Shown: piece by piece, positions 10,868-22,763 of the stretch
Layout of the letters: the number at the start of each line of letters is the position of its first letter
How positions within the stretch are numbered: position 1 is the stretch's first letter
DNA from: Desarmillaria ectypa
Taxonomy: Eukaryota; Basidiomycota; Agaricomycetes; Agaricales; Physalacriaceae
NCBI GenBank assembly: GCA_030407005.1
Contig: JAUDYN010000008.1
Location: 558,001 to 622,000, forward strand
Direction: 5' to 3'
Length of the DNA stretch: 64,000 bases
Program-made: the position numbers and the translations under genes
Notes under the pieces: model-generated
Databases searched by the model: none
Seen by the model: the letters and a program-made list of their open reading frames with translations, nothing else
What the model was told of the DNA's origin: nothing

Positions 10868-12848
10868 TCACAGTCCTTCATCATACATCTTCCTCGATAA
10901 CGCCACGTAGAATCTCTCTAGATCCTTCTTCGTCGCCAAATCGTTCCGCACTTTGACTTCCTTCTTCTCCAAGCCCTCATTTCTCGAGTCCTTCTTCAGC
11001 AACGGCGAAGGTGTTGGTACCTGTTCGACTATCCAATCAAACACCGCCGAAAGCTTGTCTGTGGATGCTTTGATGACATCATCATCCCTCTGCCGCTCCA
11101 AATCTTTCGCCTGCTGTCGTTCGATCTTAGTCTGGGGGACTTTCTCTGATTCCTCTCGCAAATCTGCCTTTTCTTTCCTCGATGCCTTTGCTAGCCATGC
11201 CCAATCCCTGTTTTGTCCCTCTTCCCCTTCACCAGAACTGAAAAGGTCGCCGCCGATATCTAATCCTCTGGCCCCTCGGATTTCCCAGTCTGTAAACAGT
11301 CGTGTCAGTAAATGGAGGGGGAAAAGAGACAGAGAAGTCACTCACGATCTACACCCTCCATGACCCCGAGGAATTCCCCCCACTTTGCACTTTGCACCGT
11401 GACCAAGCCGTCATGACCCCATTCTTCGGGTTGCGACCGTATGTTCTCTCCGACGTCTCGCAATCGTTCTCTCTCTTTCTTTTCTACGCCATCTAGAACC
11501 ATCTTGGGTAACCAAAATGGATGCCATAGGTTCACGTTCGGCATCCGTCCAGCGACACTGAAGTACTTCACTGAAGGACTGTTAGGTGTATTCGGATTGA
11601 ACACAGTATTGAGGTACGTAGACGTAAGGTTCGAGTACGCAGGAGAGTCCAAAATAGATATAAGGAGCGTGGTGAAGGATGATGGGAGAGAAGAGAAGGA
11701 AAGCGAATAAAATGGGTTCGAGTTCATTTTTTCGCCCGCGGGTTCTGGCGTGGGTACTTCGTCGGGCTCGTTGGGCGACTCCATGGTCTTTGCAAGGCGT
11801 TCCCCCTCGCGCTGAATCAATCTTCCAATGCCAATATTCTCTGCGCACCAATCCATGAAGGGACTACCGCGATGTGGAGTGCTCACTGTAGTCAACGATA
11901 GTGGCGTGTATTCTGACGGCTTGACGTGTGTAATAAGATGTCTGCAGTCTAAACCACCCATCGAATGCGCTAGCAAGTTGATGCCGCGGCCCAGAGCCTT
12001 GTCGCGAAGCTGTCGGTCTAGACTTTCTGCGCGAGAAGCTATTGACCCAGTACTCGGTACAGCGGTGACTATGACCTCCGCTCCGACGGTTTCCCGTAGT
12101 ATTCGAAGAACATTTGACCAATACTGCTTGCGCATACTAGGAAAGGAGGACAGGCCACGTTCGTCGAAGCCGTACAGACCTGAGTAAAGAATGAAATTTC
12201 ATTGGCGAAAATTTCCGCAAGGACACGTACCATGGCACAAAACGATGGGATAACGAGGAGTTCGGAGGGGATTGTAAAGCGTTGGATTCCGTATCAGTTG
12301 ATGGATGGTGTCCTGGGAAATCGCGTCTGATTCCGACGGGAGGTTTGAAGGAAATTTTCGCGACGGGGGCATCTGAACTGGTTCATATGATTGATTGGTC
12401 CGTAGTTCTATCAGTGAAGCCAAAGTAAAAGAACTCCACGACCACTGAAAAGCCCTAGCTGCACGAAAACCTTAGCAGACAGTAACCGATGCGAGGCTTT
12501 TAACGCACCGCGAAGAATACCCAACTCTGGCCTTCCTAAATTCAAGTACCACCGGTCACCACTCTTCCACCATTCCCAATCCAGCGACATCCATGATGCT
12601 GGCGGTTCTCGCGGCTCCTGTGGCTCCTGGTCCTCTACTTGAACCCCTGGCTTCAGCAAGTATTGATTCGAGATGGATATAGTGGAAATAACGTTGACAA
12701 GACTTCGAAGGAGAGAAATGACGCGAACTGGAACGAAAATACTGCTCATTACCGTGATGGTTGTGGAAAGAGAGTGAAGATCTGGATTGCCACGTCCAGT
12801 ACTAGCGGCAGTTGCCGGTTCTTTCTGTAAGCCGCCGCCAGCTCGCAT
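10868..12848 (-). CDS. TGL2-like triacylglycerol lipase (alpha/beta hydrolase)
   Basis: An alpha/beta-hydrolase lipase resembling yeast TGL2, a lipase active on tri- and diacylglycerols. The exon series starts at ATG 12848 (MRAGGGLQKEPATAAS); the in-frame TTG three codons upstream is less likely. The N-terminal part has a hydrophobic helix (VMSSIFVPVRVISLL), then a ~50-nt intron near 12460-12510. The oxyanion strand reads YPIVLCHG, followed after an intron by LYGFDERG. The nucleophile elbow is NLLAHSMGGLD (Ala-His-Ser-Met-Gly), and STPHRGSPFMDW follows. A late EEWGHDGLVTVQSAKWG supplies the catalytic His. The last exon (from about 11290) is a charged, probably helical tail rich in Lys, Glu and Arg, ending in SRKMYDEGL and TGA. 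Total about 600 residues, longer than yeast TGL2 (from memory, about 330) because of the N- and C-terminal extensions. Confidence 0.85.
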
Positions 12849-15383
12849 TTTGCACAATTTAAATTTTAAAATGATATGTGCTCTTCATTTGAACTGCTTG
12901 CCCCTGCAGATACACATTAGGTCTCTAACAAGAAAATACTACCTACTGCATACCATACAGTACACCGACCAATAGGGAGACATCGGGATTGAAGTATGTT
13001 GAGCCACAGCGGCATCAATGCTGCCGTAAAGCCGTTACGTGCCGTGTGCTCGCCACCCTAAGCCGACCCAGAGTATAGCCCTGTCCAGATGATTTGGCGC
13101 TGCTCAAGACAGTTACGCTTTGCGTCGGTTTCCTCATTCTTCGGAAAGAATTGGGGACATACTTATCGGAAAATCGGATCACTGGCCAGCCGCTAGCAGT
13201 GACATTGCCTACCATGCTGCCACTGCTGGCGGTTGAGAAGCATATTTTTCACTCAGCTGAACCAGCTGCAAAGAAAACAACAAGGAGGACTCAGGAAATT
13301 TATTTATATTATTCCTGAATCGCATGTGTATTTTTTTCATCCCTATCTACTGCTCGGTCCGAGTGATCCGCGACTATTTTTTCAGCTTTTCCCCAACCTT
13401 TTTTCATGGTCGAAAAATGTTGCATTGTATGTTCCCTAACAGGGTGCGGCTGGTACTAGTTGATATTTGAATATATTCTAGCCCTGTCGAATCCTAGTCT
13501 CGTCCGTCAACACTTACTAGTAGCCCTGCTCCCTCCAAGAGCCTACTTGCTCCGCGATTTCAAGTATTACCACTGGGTTGGTGACTGATTATGATAGCCT
13601 ATTGGTTCTGTGAGCACGTCTTAGTGGAGTCGTATGCGATGAACGCTTCCGTGCACTACCGGTGCTGATAGCCTGCTATTACTATCCGTCCTCCAAATGT
13701 TCACCCTTCTGGAAAAAAAAACTGGTCCTTGGGCTTTCTCCTCAAGATGCTCTGAACTCGAAGCCATGAACCTCCGTAAATGCTTCTTAAAGTTCCTGTT
13801 GAGGCCAGTCCAATCTAGTGGAGATAGGCGTCCAGGAACGAGTTCAAGGAAGAGTTTTTGTAGATAGAGCTCAGTCTTTCTGTGTCCTTTCCCCCCTCCC
13901 TTCCAGGCACCGCAAACAGCTGTAGTCATCTGAGAGCGTATTCTGTTTCATACGATATCTACCTTGCAATGGTAAGCACATGTGTAACGAGCAACAGTAA
14001 GATGCCCACAAACACCACTCCACCGTCCACATATAGACGTGCCTTTCGATAGGACATCCACTTCCGAAATACTTCTTCCCCTTGTTTTGGCAGCTACATT
14101 TAGGTTGTCTGACCGAGACCCACTTGACACAGACTCGGCAGCAATAATCTCAGGTCAGGATTCGTGCACAGCCGGGACGAATCAAAATTCAAAGTCCCTA
14201 TCGGCGGATCCAGAGCTAGGAAGAAATGGCCAGACGACCTTAATTTGCTCTAGCTCCAGACAAAAAGTCACTGTTCTCTTGATACGGTATCACTAACAGA
14301 GTGTGAGTTCCAAACGTCCAAACCAAAAATCAGAAACCCAACACCACAGGAACTCAGTGTCAGCATTATCGTGAAGCATATAGGGCATATTCAAAGGTCG
14401 AGGGAACGCTGATAATTGTGGCGCGTCTAGGGTTATCAATACTAGGCTGAAAGTGTTTCCGCGGAAAACAGCCGGTGTATGAACCACCAGGCGAGGCTCT
14501 GAAATACAGTTCAGACTCCTCGCCGATGTCGCGCACATAGTACTTATCCACTTCTGCTGCATCCAAAGACATATTACCTGAAGCCCCCGGCACTCCAATA
14601 TGTGGTTACTCCGAGTCCGTGTTCTGGAAAGCACCGGAGCGACAGTCACCATCAGAAAGTCTCTGTTGCTGAGTTACAGTCCCTAAATGAAGGCATAGTT
14701 TAGTTAAAAAATACTGTAAAGTGCATGGACATTGCAAGCGTACTGACATCGGTGGCTCCGATGCGGACATCAGATACTCCCAGTGCTGGTGATTTATTCA
14801 GGAACAGAGATGGGTGTTCGAAGGTTTCCATTATGTAGGCTTTGAGACCGCTCGACAGCGTCGGAGTATAGTACGAGGTGAACCAGTGGTTCGCCCAGGA
14901 CTCTGGTTCGTCGCAATAAAGCGGTGATGCTTCTTGTCGATAATTTGAATGAGGATGCAGGGTTATAAAGAGACATCTGGAAAGAGAAGGCCAAGATAGT
15001 GGGGAGGGGATTAGAACTCTGTATCAAATTCAAAGCTCCGCTATCAGTGATGTTGGTCCACAGCGAGGATCCACAAACAAAAATGTGTTGAACCCTACAC
15101 ACACTATAAAGTAGAGGCAACCAGTTTTGGTATAGCAGTAGCTTGAAGGACGACAAACGACAAACATTACTCTGGGCTTGAAACATTAACAGCGGCTGAA
15201 GGCGTATAGCACCCGCAATATCAGCCCACCATCGACTGTCCTTGCATCAATTGAATCAGATCATTGGACATTGGGCCATTTCCTTCATACTAAATTTGAA
15301 TACAGATATCATCGAACAATATACATGCCAGAACATCGTTCGTGGTCGTAACAGAATGGACAATCATACAACACTACGCTTCC
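12849..15383. other. Gene-poor stretch, nothing recognised
   Basis: About 2.5 kb. Minus-strand ORFs at 13621-13929, 14293-14652 and 14794-15186 show no family motif and no consistent exon chain. Stop codons are frequent in all frames. I see no tRNA-like B box and no terminal repeats of a transposon. Confidence 0.45.
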
Positions 15384-17564
15384 TCATGAGCCTGCTTTCA
15401 CCAAACCATCATCGTCGAGTTCAAGACGGCCTGCACCTACAGGAGACCATCATTAAGTACGAGATACGAGAGACTTAAAATAAGGAGAGACTTACCCCGG
15501 ACAAAACCTTCCTGCTCTTCATTCGATAGCTCTTCAAGAGTCTTATTCTTTGTCTCAGGGATGAGCAGGGTCGAGAAGATCCCCGTCAGCATAAACAGCG
15601 CGAATATTTCTAGGCTAAAGGATTGCCCGTACACGTCAGATATGACCCTGGGCGTTAAGCAAAGACAACCTACATGTGCTTCACAAACTTGTTAGGCCCA
15701 CCGATATCTTTCAGCCGAGCGAACCCTACTTGGGCGATAATAGCACCGAGTTTCCCGCTCGCAGCGGATATCCCATGCGCAGTCGATCGATACCGTGTCG
15801 GGAACGCTTCACCAGGCACGATGAACGTAGTCGTGTTCGGCCCAAAGTTCTGGAAGAAGTTGGTGAGGCAGTAGAGGAAGACGAAGGCGCCTTTCGCAGA
15901 CTTGGACTTGTTGAGGGCGTCAAAAGCGAAGCCTAAATCACTTGTAAATAGCATGCAGGTAGAAGGAGAAGGTTGAGCTACCCATGATGATGAAGAGGAT
16001 TGTAAGTACGGTGAAGCCCATCAGCTGGATAGGCTTGCGGCCCCATGAATCAATGAAGAGGAAACAGACCCAGTACCCTGGGATGAGGCCCGCCGCCGAT
16101 AGGATCAGATTACCAACTGAGATGTTGTTCAGGTTATCGTAGACCTTTTGAGAACCACTTGTTAGAGGCGTCCCGAAACCTATAGCCTCAAGGATGATAC
16201 TAGAATTGAGACCAAGGCCGTAGAAAGCAATCTACAAGTATAATTAAAATTTTCTGTTCAGATTGTCATCGGGTGTACTCACATCAAGAGCAAACCAGGA
16301 ATAAGCAGTACCGATGAGGATTTTGGCATTTTTCCATCGGCTAAAGTATGCGATGAAGTCTGACCAGGAGGCCTTGGGCGCGTCGGCGCGCTGAATGATG
16401 GCATCCATGTTTCTAATAGGCTTTCCGGTGAGGGCGTTGGTGATATCGGCGGAGGCTTGCTGGATGTTGCGTTCTATGTCCATGGTGAAACGAGGTGTCT
16501 CAGGGATGGTTAGACGGAAGTATAGGGCAATGACGCCAGGAACACAGCCAATTCCGATAAGGAGACGCCACATATAGTCGACGTGGTTGTAGTTTGGAGG
16601 CGTGTCGTGAAGGATGGAGTTTTTATAGGCGGACGTGACAATCAAAGACACCAAAGCCGCACCTGGAAAGAATGCATTAGTATTTTGAGGAACTGAACAA
16701 CTGTTAAGTACATACTAAAGTTACCCCAGCCTTGAAAGGCGAAAACTGCGTTCATCATACGACCCCGAATTCTGGTAGAGGCGAACTCTGAGGAAATTAT
16801 CGCGCTCAGAGGGTAATCACCTCCAACCCCAATGCCCATCTGAATGTTGATGCTGTTAAATTAATTCTGGTGAAATTAAGGATTGACATACCAAAAAACG
16901 CCAGACAACAAGAACGCCAATGATATTCACTGCATGACCACTTCCTGAGACCGTCTGGCCGAACGTAGCAATTATCATGAGGATCAACTCGATACCATCT
17001 ACGACAGTAAGTGACTGATGCCAGTAAAATGTACAGGAGACATGTACGTACACATGCGCTTGCGCCCGACTACATCTGCGAGCCAACCGAAGAGGAGCTG
17101 ACCAACGAGAGTACCAACCGGAGTGGCGACTTTGAGGCCAAGGTCTTGATTAGCACTGAGCGCCTGGTCTGGAACGAGGGCGAACAATAAAGAAAAGAAA
17201 AGGTCGAGTTCATGACCAACTTACTGTGACCGTAGACGTATCCAATCATGGTGGCACCGATATTTATAGCAAATATATCATACCTGATGCAGGAGGCAGA
17301 TAAATTGTAGAGTTTAAAACTCGCTGATTTAGACGTACGCATCGGCGAAAAAACCAGCCCCAGCAACAAGGCAGATCTTCACATGAAACCATCTGTGAAC
17401 TTTTGAGCTTCGAAAATAAGTGTATAATATGACCGACACACTTACGAGAACTTGGCAGTATCGACCTCTGCTAGAGCAGCGCGTCGACGTTCATCGAGGA
17501 TATATGCAGGCCGGGCAATGGCAGGAGCATGACCTGCATCGCTGGAAGCCTTCTCTGAAGCCAT
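15384..17564 (-). CDS. Inorganic phosphate transporter, PHO84-type MFS
   Basis: A proton-coupled phosphate importer of the plasma membrane (phosphate:H+ symporter branch of the major facilitator superfamily). The start ATG at 17564 gives [20 protein letters not shown] and [10 protein letters not shown]. Core blocks are [43 protein letters not shown], the family signature [46 protein letters not shown], the central loop with [35 protein letters not shown], and [17 protein letters not shown]. The acidic C-terminal tail ([13 protein letters not shown]) lies in a last small exon that ends at 15384. At least ten short introns; about 540-570 residues. Low-phosphate induction would be expected from the family; I did not identify a binding site upstream. 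Confidence 0.93.
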
Positions 17565-19383
17565 GAGACGATGGGAAAAGGAATTTTGAGTCAACCACCT
17601 TATACTCTTGGCCAATCTGGCTACTACCGAGTATACATTGATCCTAGCGCGGCAGGGTGTGCACGTTCGCAGGCCTCGACCAATCAGCTGTTATGGGACG
17701 CAATCATGTTGATCAGATCACCTGCAGTCTTCTATGGCGCATTACTAGTTGGATCGCTATCCACCCTTCTAACTTTATAGACGGCAGTTAGGCGGATCTG
17801 TATGTATGGCAAAGCAAGTCATCCGTAGGACAGGCCCATAGGTTTCTAATTTCAGTATTGCTTTGAATGAGCACAAGAACAGGATAACATGCCAGAAAGA
17901 CACGTTAGTACCGGAAGGTTAAGTGGATCAATCATGTCACCTACTTGTCTGCCAAGTTCAAAGGAAGGGGTTAATTGCGTCAAGGTCCTCCCGCAGCTTC
18001 TTCCTCTCTTTAACGCCGCATAACAATAAAGACGAAGCATCGCACGATGTGGATAGCTTTAGCACCCCCTACAAGACAAGTTGATGCCTAGGCACTAGTG
18101 CTGTTGATGAACATTTGAATGCCGGTATTCATTATAGCAAGTACGTGAGAGAACATTCAAGTATCCAGTACCTGTTCGCTGAACTGAGATAGCACCGTGT
18201 GAGTAAACCCCAGATAGGACTGCCGTCAACCCCGAACCCGAAAGTCTGAGAGCCATTGCCTAACCTCCATATGGTCGCCTTGGTTGAAACGGAAATCATA
18301 CTTTATGACCGAATGAGAGATGCTTAACCGTACAACAGTCGTACATGGACAGCCCAAGAGACATCGTGGTAATAAGTAGGATTCCAGTCATTATTGATGA
18401 AAGAAAAGACGACTTCAGATCCTTTGGAACAGGGCTAGAACCAGATATGCAGACGTGGCACATTAGATTTACAAAGGAACAGAATGATGCGAATTAGAGG
18501 ATGGCAAATATTCGTATTCACGGCAGATGATGGCGTGAAGGAAAATCAAAGCGTGGGAAAATACCACGGAATCCTGCTCACCACTACCGCACCATCTATG
18601 TCTTGTACTTGTCTTGTACACAGTATTGACACCTGAAGCTGAAGCTGAAGACAAGGCGGTTGGATGAATATATGCAGTCGACTAAGTATTATGATTTGGC
18701 AAAAGCGAACTTGAAAGTGGGTATAGTAACAACTACATTTGTTATACGGAATGACTGGGCGTTTCGTATAAATACACGCCCAACATCACTAATAACATTG
18801 GCTGGTCTAGATCCGTTATCTCTGGTGTGTTCATTCAGCTCGATTTATGTAAGTGCACCGTGGGTGTTATTAGATGTTCCAGGTCACATAATTGATTAGC
18901 TATCCTCAATTACAACAGGTTAAGCTGCTTTATTCCATGACTCGTTCCTTTCACTTCAATTGCTCCCAACATATCCGTGCCTCGCTGCCTCGAACGGATG
19001 ACTCGAACGCAGGCAGATGCCTCAGAATATCTAGAGAAGTATATATGTCCGCAGAAATCATTGTTCCAGTAAACAGATACATAGTCAATGACGCTAACAG
19101 CAGGCGGATCCTATCAAGGCGTGTTTTGTCCTAGTTCCTATGCAATCAATAATTGAGTAGCATTACAAGGCCGAAGTGTCCCAAGCGAACTGCTGTTTCA
19201 ATCTGACTGTAATGTCTTAGTAGGTGACAAATTCTGGGTTAACAAGCAGTGTTCGAAGTGAGCACCGTGATTTCAAAACAGAGCCATCAGAACTAGAAGT
19301 CTGGGCGTATCAGAAAAATTGTCTGTAGGTAGGTAGATGTCCAAAGTAGATGCATTCGAATGGTCCAGATCTCATCATCAAGT
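17565..19383. other. Intergenic, nothing recognised
   Basis: About 1.8 kb between the phosphate transporter promoter and the 3' end of the channel gene. Only short ORFs without motifs. A short triplet-type repeat (CTGAAG repeated about three times) is at 18633-18650. Confidence 0.5.
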
Positions 19384-22354
19384 TCATGACACCGCGCCCG
19401 GTGTTTCGTTTCTCATACCTCTGGTGAGCATCAGTAGTAAGCTCTCGATCCTTGCTTGGCGTTCCTACATAAAGTTCAGCAGAATTCAGTTCCTAGAGAT
19501 GCGGACGTACCTGTAGTTCCTTCATCTCATCTTTCAATTTATGAACAGACAGGTCACGCAGGTCATCCACTAAAGCCTCCACCTTCTTTACTGTTGCTTC
19601 CACTTGAGGACTATCAGATGGTCGACCAAACAGTCGTTGTAACGGATTCAACGAGCCCAGAGGGGGCTGCACTTCAGCTGAGAGGAGGTCGAGATTCCTT
19701 GCTCTGTGCGTCCTGGGCGAACTATGAGGCGAAAGTCCCTTCGGACCTGATGCCATGCTTGGTGGGCGTCTGATACTCGACGCCCGCCTCTTCCTACTTT
19801 CAGCATCCGAAGGTAAATTCTCTTGGGAGTGCATCGATCGCAGACGAGGGAGCTCTTCCTCCTCCTCATCGAACAAATGCAAGTCACGCTCCGCGTCAAC
19901 CTCGAAGATAGCTTCGTACAGGCCATTAGATGTGGACCCGACGATAGCTTCGACAAGAGGCATGCTCTTGATATGGCGGGGAAGACTGTTGAATAGTGTC
20001 TGCGCGGCACCTTTGCCCGATTCACGAAAGCGCTGCCCAGAGGCGAAGTAGCGTTCATAGACACCTATGACGATGAGGATGGGAAAGCTGGTGACTCTGG
20101 TGAGGAAGACGTTGGTGGTGTGAAGAGCGCGGGGAGTGAGGATCCAGCTGGCCGGTTTGAGGATGACGAAGGCGAGGATGTTGAAAGGAGGCTGATAAGA
20201 GAAGAGCGCGTCGGATTGGACGCTATTGCGACACTGTATCAGTGTGTATCATGATGCGAAAGTCAGACGTCTGCATACCCTTCGATAGTAGATATCGCGT
20301 ATTGAAACAGGTACTAGACATTCAGTCGTTAAAGCTTGGACATGTACACTGATAAGAGATGAACCTCTTGTGTAGCATTCTGTAAAAGACGTCCATCAGT
20401 AATTCGTGGCGAAGCGATCAGTGAAACCCACTTACTGCATCAATTCTTGCCACGGTATTGGACAAGATCGAGATGAGAACTGGCTAATGTCAGTCTAGGT
20501 ATTGCTAAGATAACAACAAGGCTTACTTGTCAGCAGGAGAGTGTTCGACAGTGCCGCGAAGCTTGTCATAAGAATGGGTCCGAACAATGGGTGGAAGCTC
20601 TCAGCCTGTCCAAAGCTCAAGTACGTGTTGCCAAACCATATCTGTACCATGAGCCAAGCAATTCTTTTCACCGACCAAGTTCCGTTTCCTGCGAAACCTT
20701 TATGAAGAGAACAACCTTTTTCCAAGAGGGGAGAACACACCAAGTCTCCAAAGTGTAAATAACAGGCCCGAGAAACAGATCGCGGCAATGCCGATGAAGA
20801 ACACGAACTGCGATATCATTTCTCGCAGAGATCTGTGGAGTTTGGATGGAAACTTTCGTGGGGCTGTGCAGGAGACACTTACAGGACAACGACATTGTTG
20901 GAGACTGCAAAGAATGCTAGCCGGGGAATCAGTATACATGCTCCACATGCAAGCACGTCGAATGCCGTATCGGAGAAGTCAGGGTTGCCCTGAACAATGC
21001 CCCGAATCCTCAAGCCGAGATAGATGAGGAAGATAAGGATGAAAGAAAAATCAAACGCATTCCAGGTCTACAAAAGAAGATAAACGTGAACTTCTGTAGC
21101 AGGTCCACTCGACAGAAATACTGACGTTGGCAATGTAGATACCCCATCCATGTTCTGTCGCGGCGGTGTACTCTTCTAAAACAAAGGCAGCGGCACATAC
21201 ACCGAACGCAATCTCCCAGCCAGTGACTGCATTCAAGTCCTGATCTGTGTATCTGTTAGCGCTATGGTGGACGAACGAGGGACATTTCACAAACAAGTGA
21301 GACAGAGTATAAAGGTGCACAAGAGAACAGCGAAATTCAGAAACTCTAGTATACTTCCATAGCGCGGGACGCGGAGCCTGCATGCATTGAGACGCGAGCT
21401 GCGAACGAAGGACAAACGTCGTACCGATAGTGATCCAAGAATGGCGCCTTGCGGCAATCGTATACCTCTATTGCACGCGGTTTGTAGTTGTCGGCTAAAA
21501 CGGACCTGTGGGCAGCTGTCGAGAATACGACGCGTCCAGAATAGATGTCATTGACAACCTTCTGCGATACGGGGCAAGAGAGGAAATGCTTGGACTCGGT
21601 CGATATCGCCATCTAGAAATTCAAATGAGTGACGAGGTTGGCATGGAAGACGCTGATGGATGGCCGGACCTCGAGAGCACTTTGTGGGGAGTTAAGATCA
21701 TCATCATCTCCACCTAGGACTTGTCGAACTTCGTTAATGATGTCAGAAGGGGCGCCGGCGAGAGGATTCCAAGTGGTGGTAAGGACAGCAACCAATTGAA
21801 TGTAGTTGCTTGCAAAGTTATTGAGAAGTTTTATGGCCAAGATTTCGCAGAGCATGGCACGGGATTGCATGAGACCAGAATAAGCCAGGTCTTCTTCGGC
21901 TTCGTTTAAGAAGTACGACCGGACAACCAGACACGCGTATACGACGGCCATATTTCGTAGCTAATGCACCGCATGAGACGAGTGGCCAGAGAAACACTAG
22001 GAAGGGAACCTTGGCATATTTGAACACGATAGGTCGAACAATAGCAAAGTTGATATCAGACGCCGTTAATTGACTATGCCCTCGTCAGCTTAGAAACGAA
22101 CGTAGCAACGAAGGGACTCACTCCCAGCTCAGCGCAGCGTCTTGAGAAAAAATCAGCTACCAGGCTAAACCATCTTTTCGACTGAGAACCAACCTAATTG
22201 TTTCTGCGAGGCATGAGTATTCAGAGAAACCAAAATAAGGCAACAGGCACACCAAAATATCACTTTTGAGCGAAATTATCAACGGAAAAACTCTCACTGC
22301 TGCCAGCTGCTCAGCGGTAGGCGCTAAGAGAGATGAACAGTCCTCCGGATCCAT
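19384..22354 (-). CDS. YVC1/TRPY-type cation channel
   Basis: A fungal TRP-like channel; in yeast, Yvc1 releases calcium from the vacuole. The start at 22354 reads MDPEDCSSLLAPTAEQLAAV, followed by an N-terminal cytoplasmic domain (MLCEILAIKLLNNFASNY, TTTWNPLAGAPSDIINEV). Membrane segments follow: LNAVTGWEIAFGVCAAAFVL, TWNAFDFSFILIFLIYLGL, SLREMISQFVFFIGIAAICF, then the pore-side region MVQIWFGNTYLSFGQAESFH and ILMTSFAALSNTLLLTILIS. The cytosolic C-terminus carries an acidic cluster (AERDLHLFDEEEEELPRLRS), comparable to the calcium-sensing acidic patch of Yvc1. It ends in a coiled-coil-like VKKVEALVDDLRDLSVHKL and, after a last intron, LMLTRGMRNETPGAVS. Many short introns. Localisation to the vacuole is inferred from the family. 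Its promoter faces that of the F-box gene 410 bp away. Confidence 0.82.
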
Positions 22355-22763
22355 CCTATGCAGGCCCCGGATACGTATGAGGAAGTGGTTGCAGTCAAAT
22401 CACCCCGCTGTTGGTGGCAGCAACGCGAAGTTTTAGGACGACCGGCGAATAAATACTTGCCGGGAACCCGGCCCTTCGTTCCGAACAGTCAGGGTCACTC
22501 AAACATCGATGTTTCTTTTTGTGAGAGAGTGCAGTCCAAGCTCATCATGATCTTTGGTCTATGTATATTATAACGTAATACGACCATTTCCTTTGGCGCT
22601 AATTGGCGCCTGTACTGCGGCAATATTTAGTCTTGTGAGAAACTCTGCTACTTGCTTCTAGCGTAGAGCTTTCCCTCGGTACTCCTGCGTACCTCAGTCC
22701 CAATAATAGGTGAGTATCATCTTGCTCTAGATTCCCAGTTAGGTGCCGATTTTCAATAGCACA
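22355..22763. promoter_or_regulatory. Shared divergent upstream region (TRP channel / F-box gene)
   Basis: About 410 bp separate the two start codons on opposite strands, so both promoters must lie here. No specific factor site is claimed. Confidence 0.5.

Noticed and set aside
12849..15383. Possible degenerate gene from minus-strand ORFs at 13.6-15.2 kb
   Set aside because: No shared family text and no splice-compatible chain among them.
18633..18650. CTGAAG triplet-like repeat
   Set aside because: Only about three units; too short to be notable.
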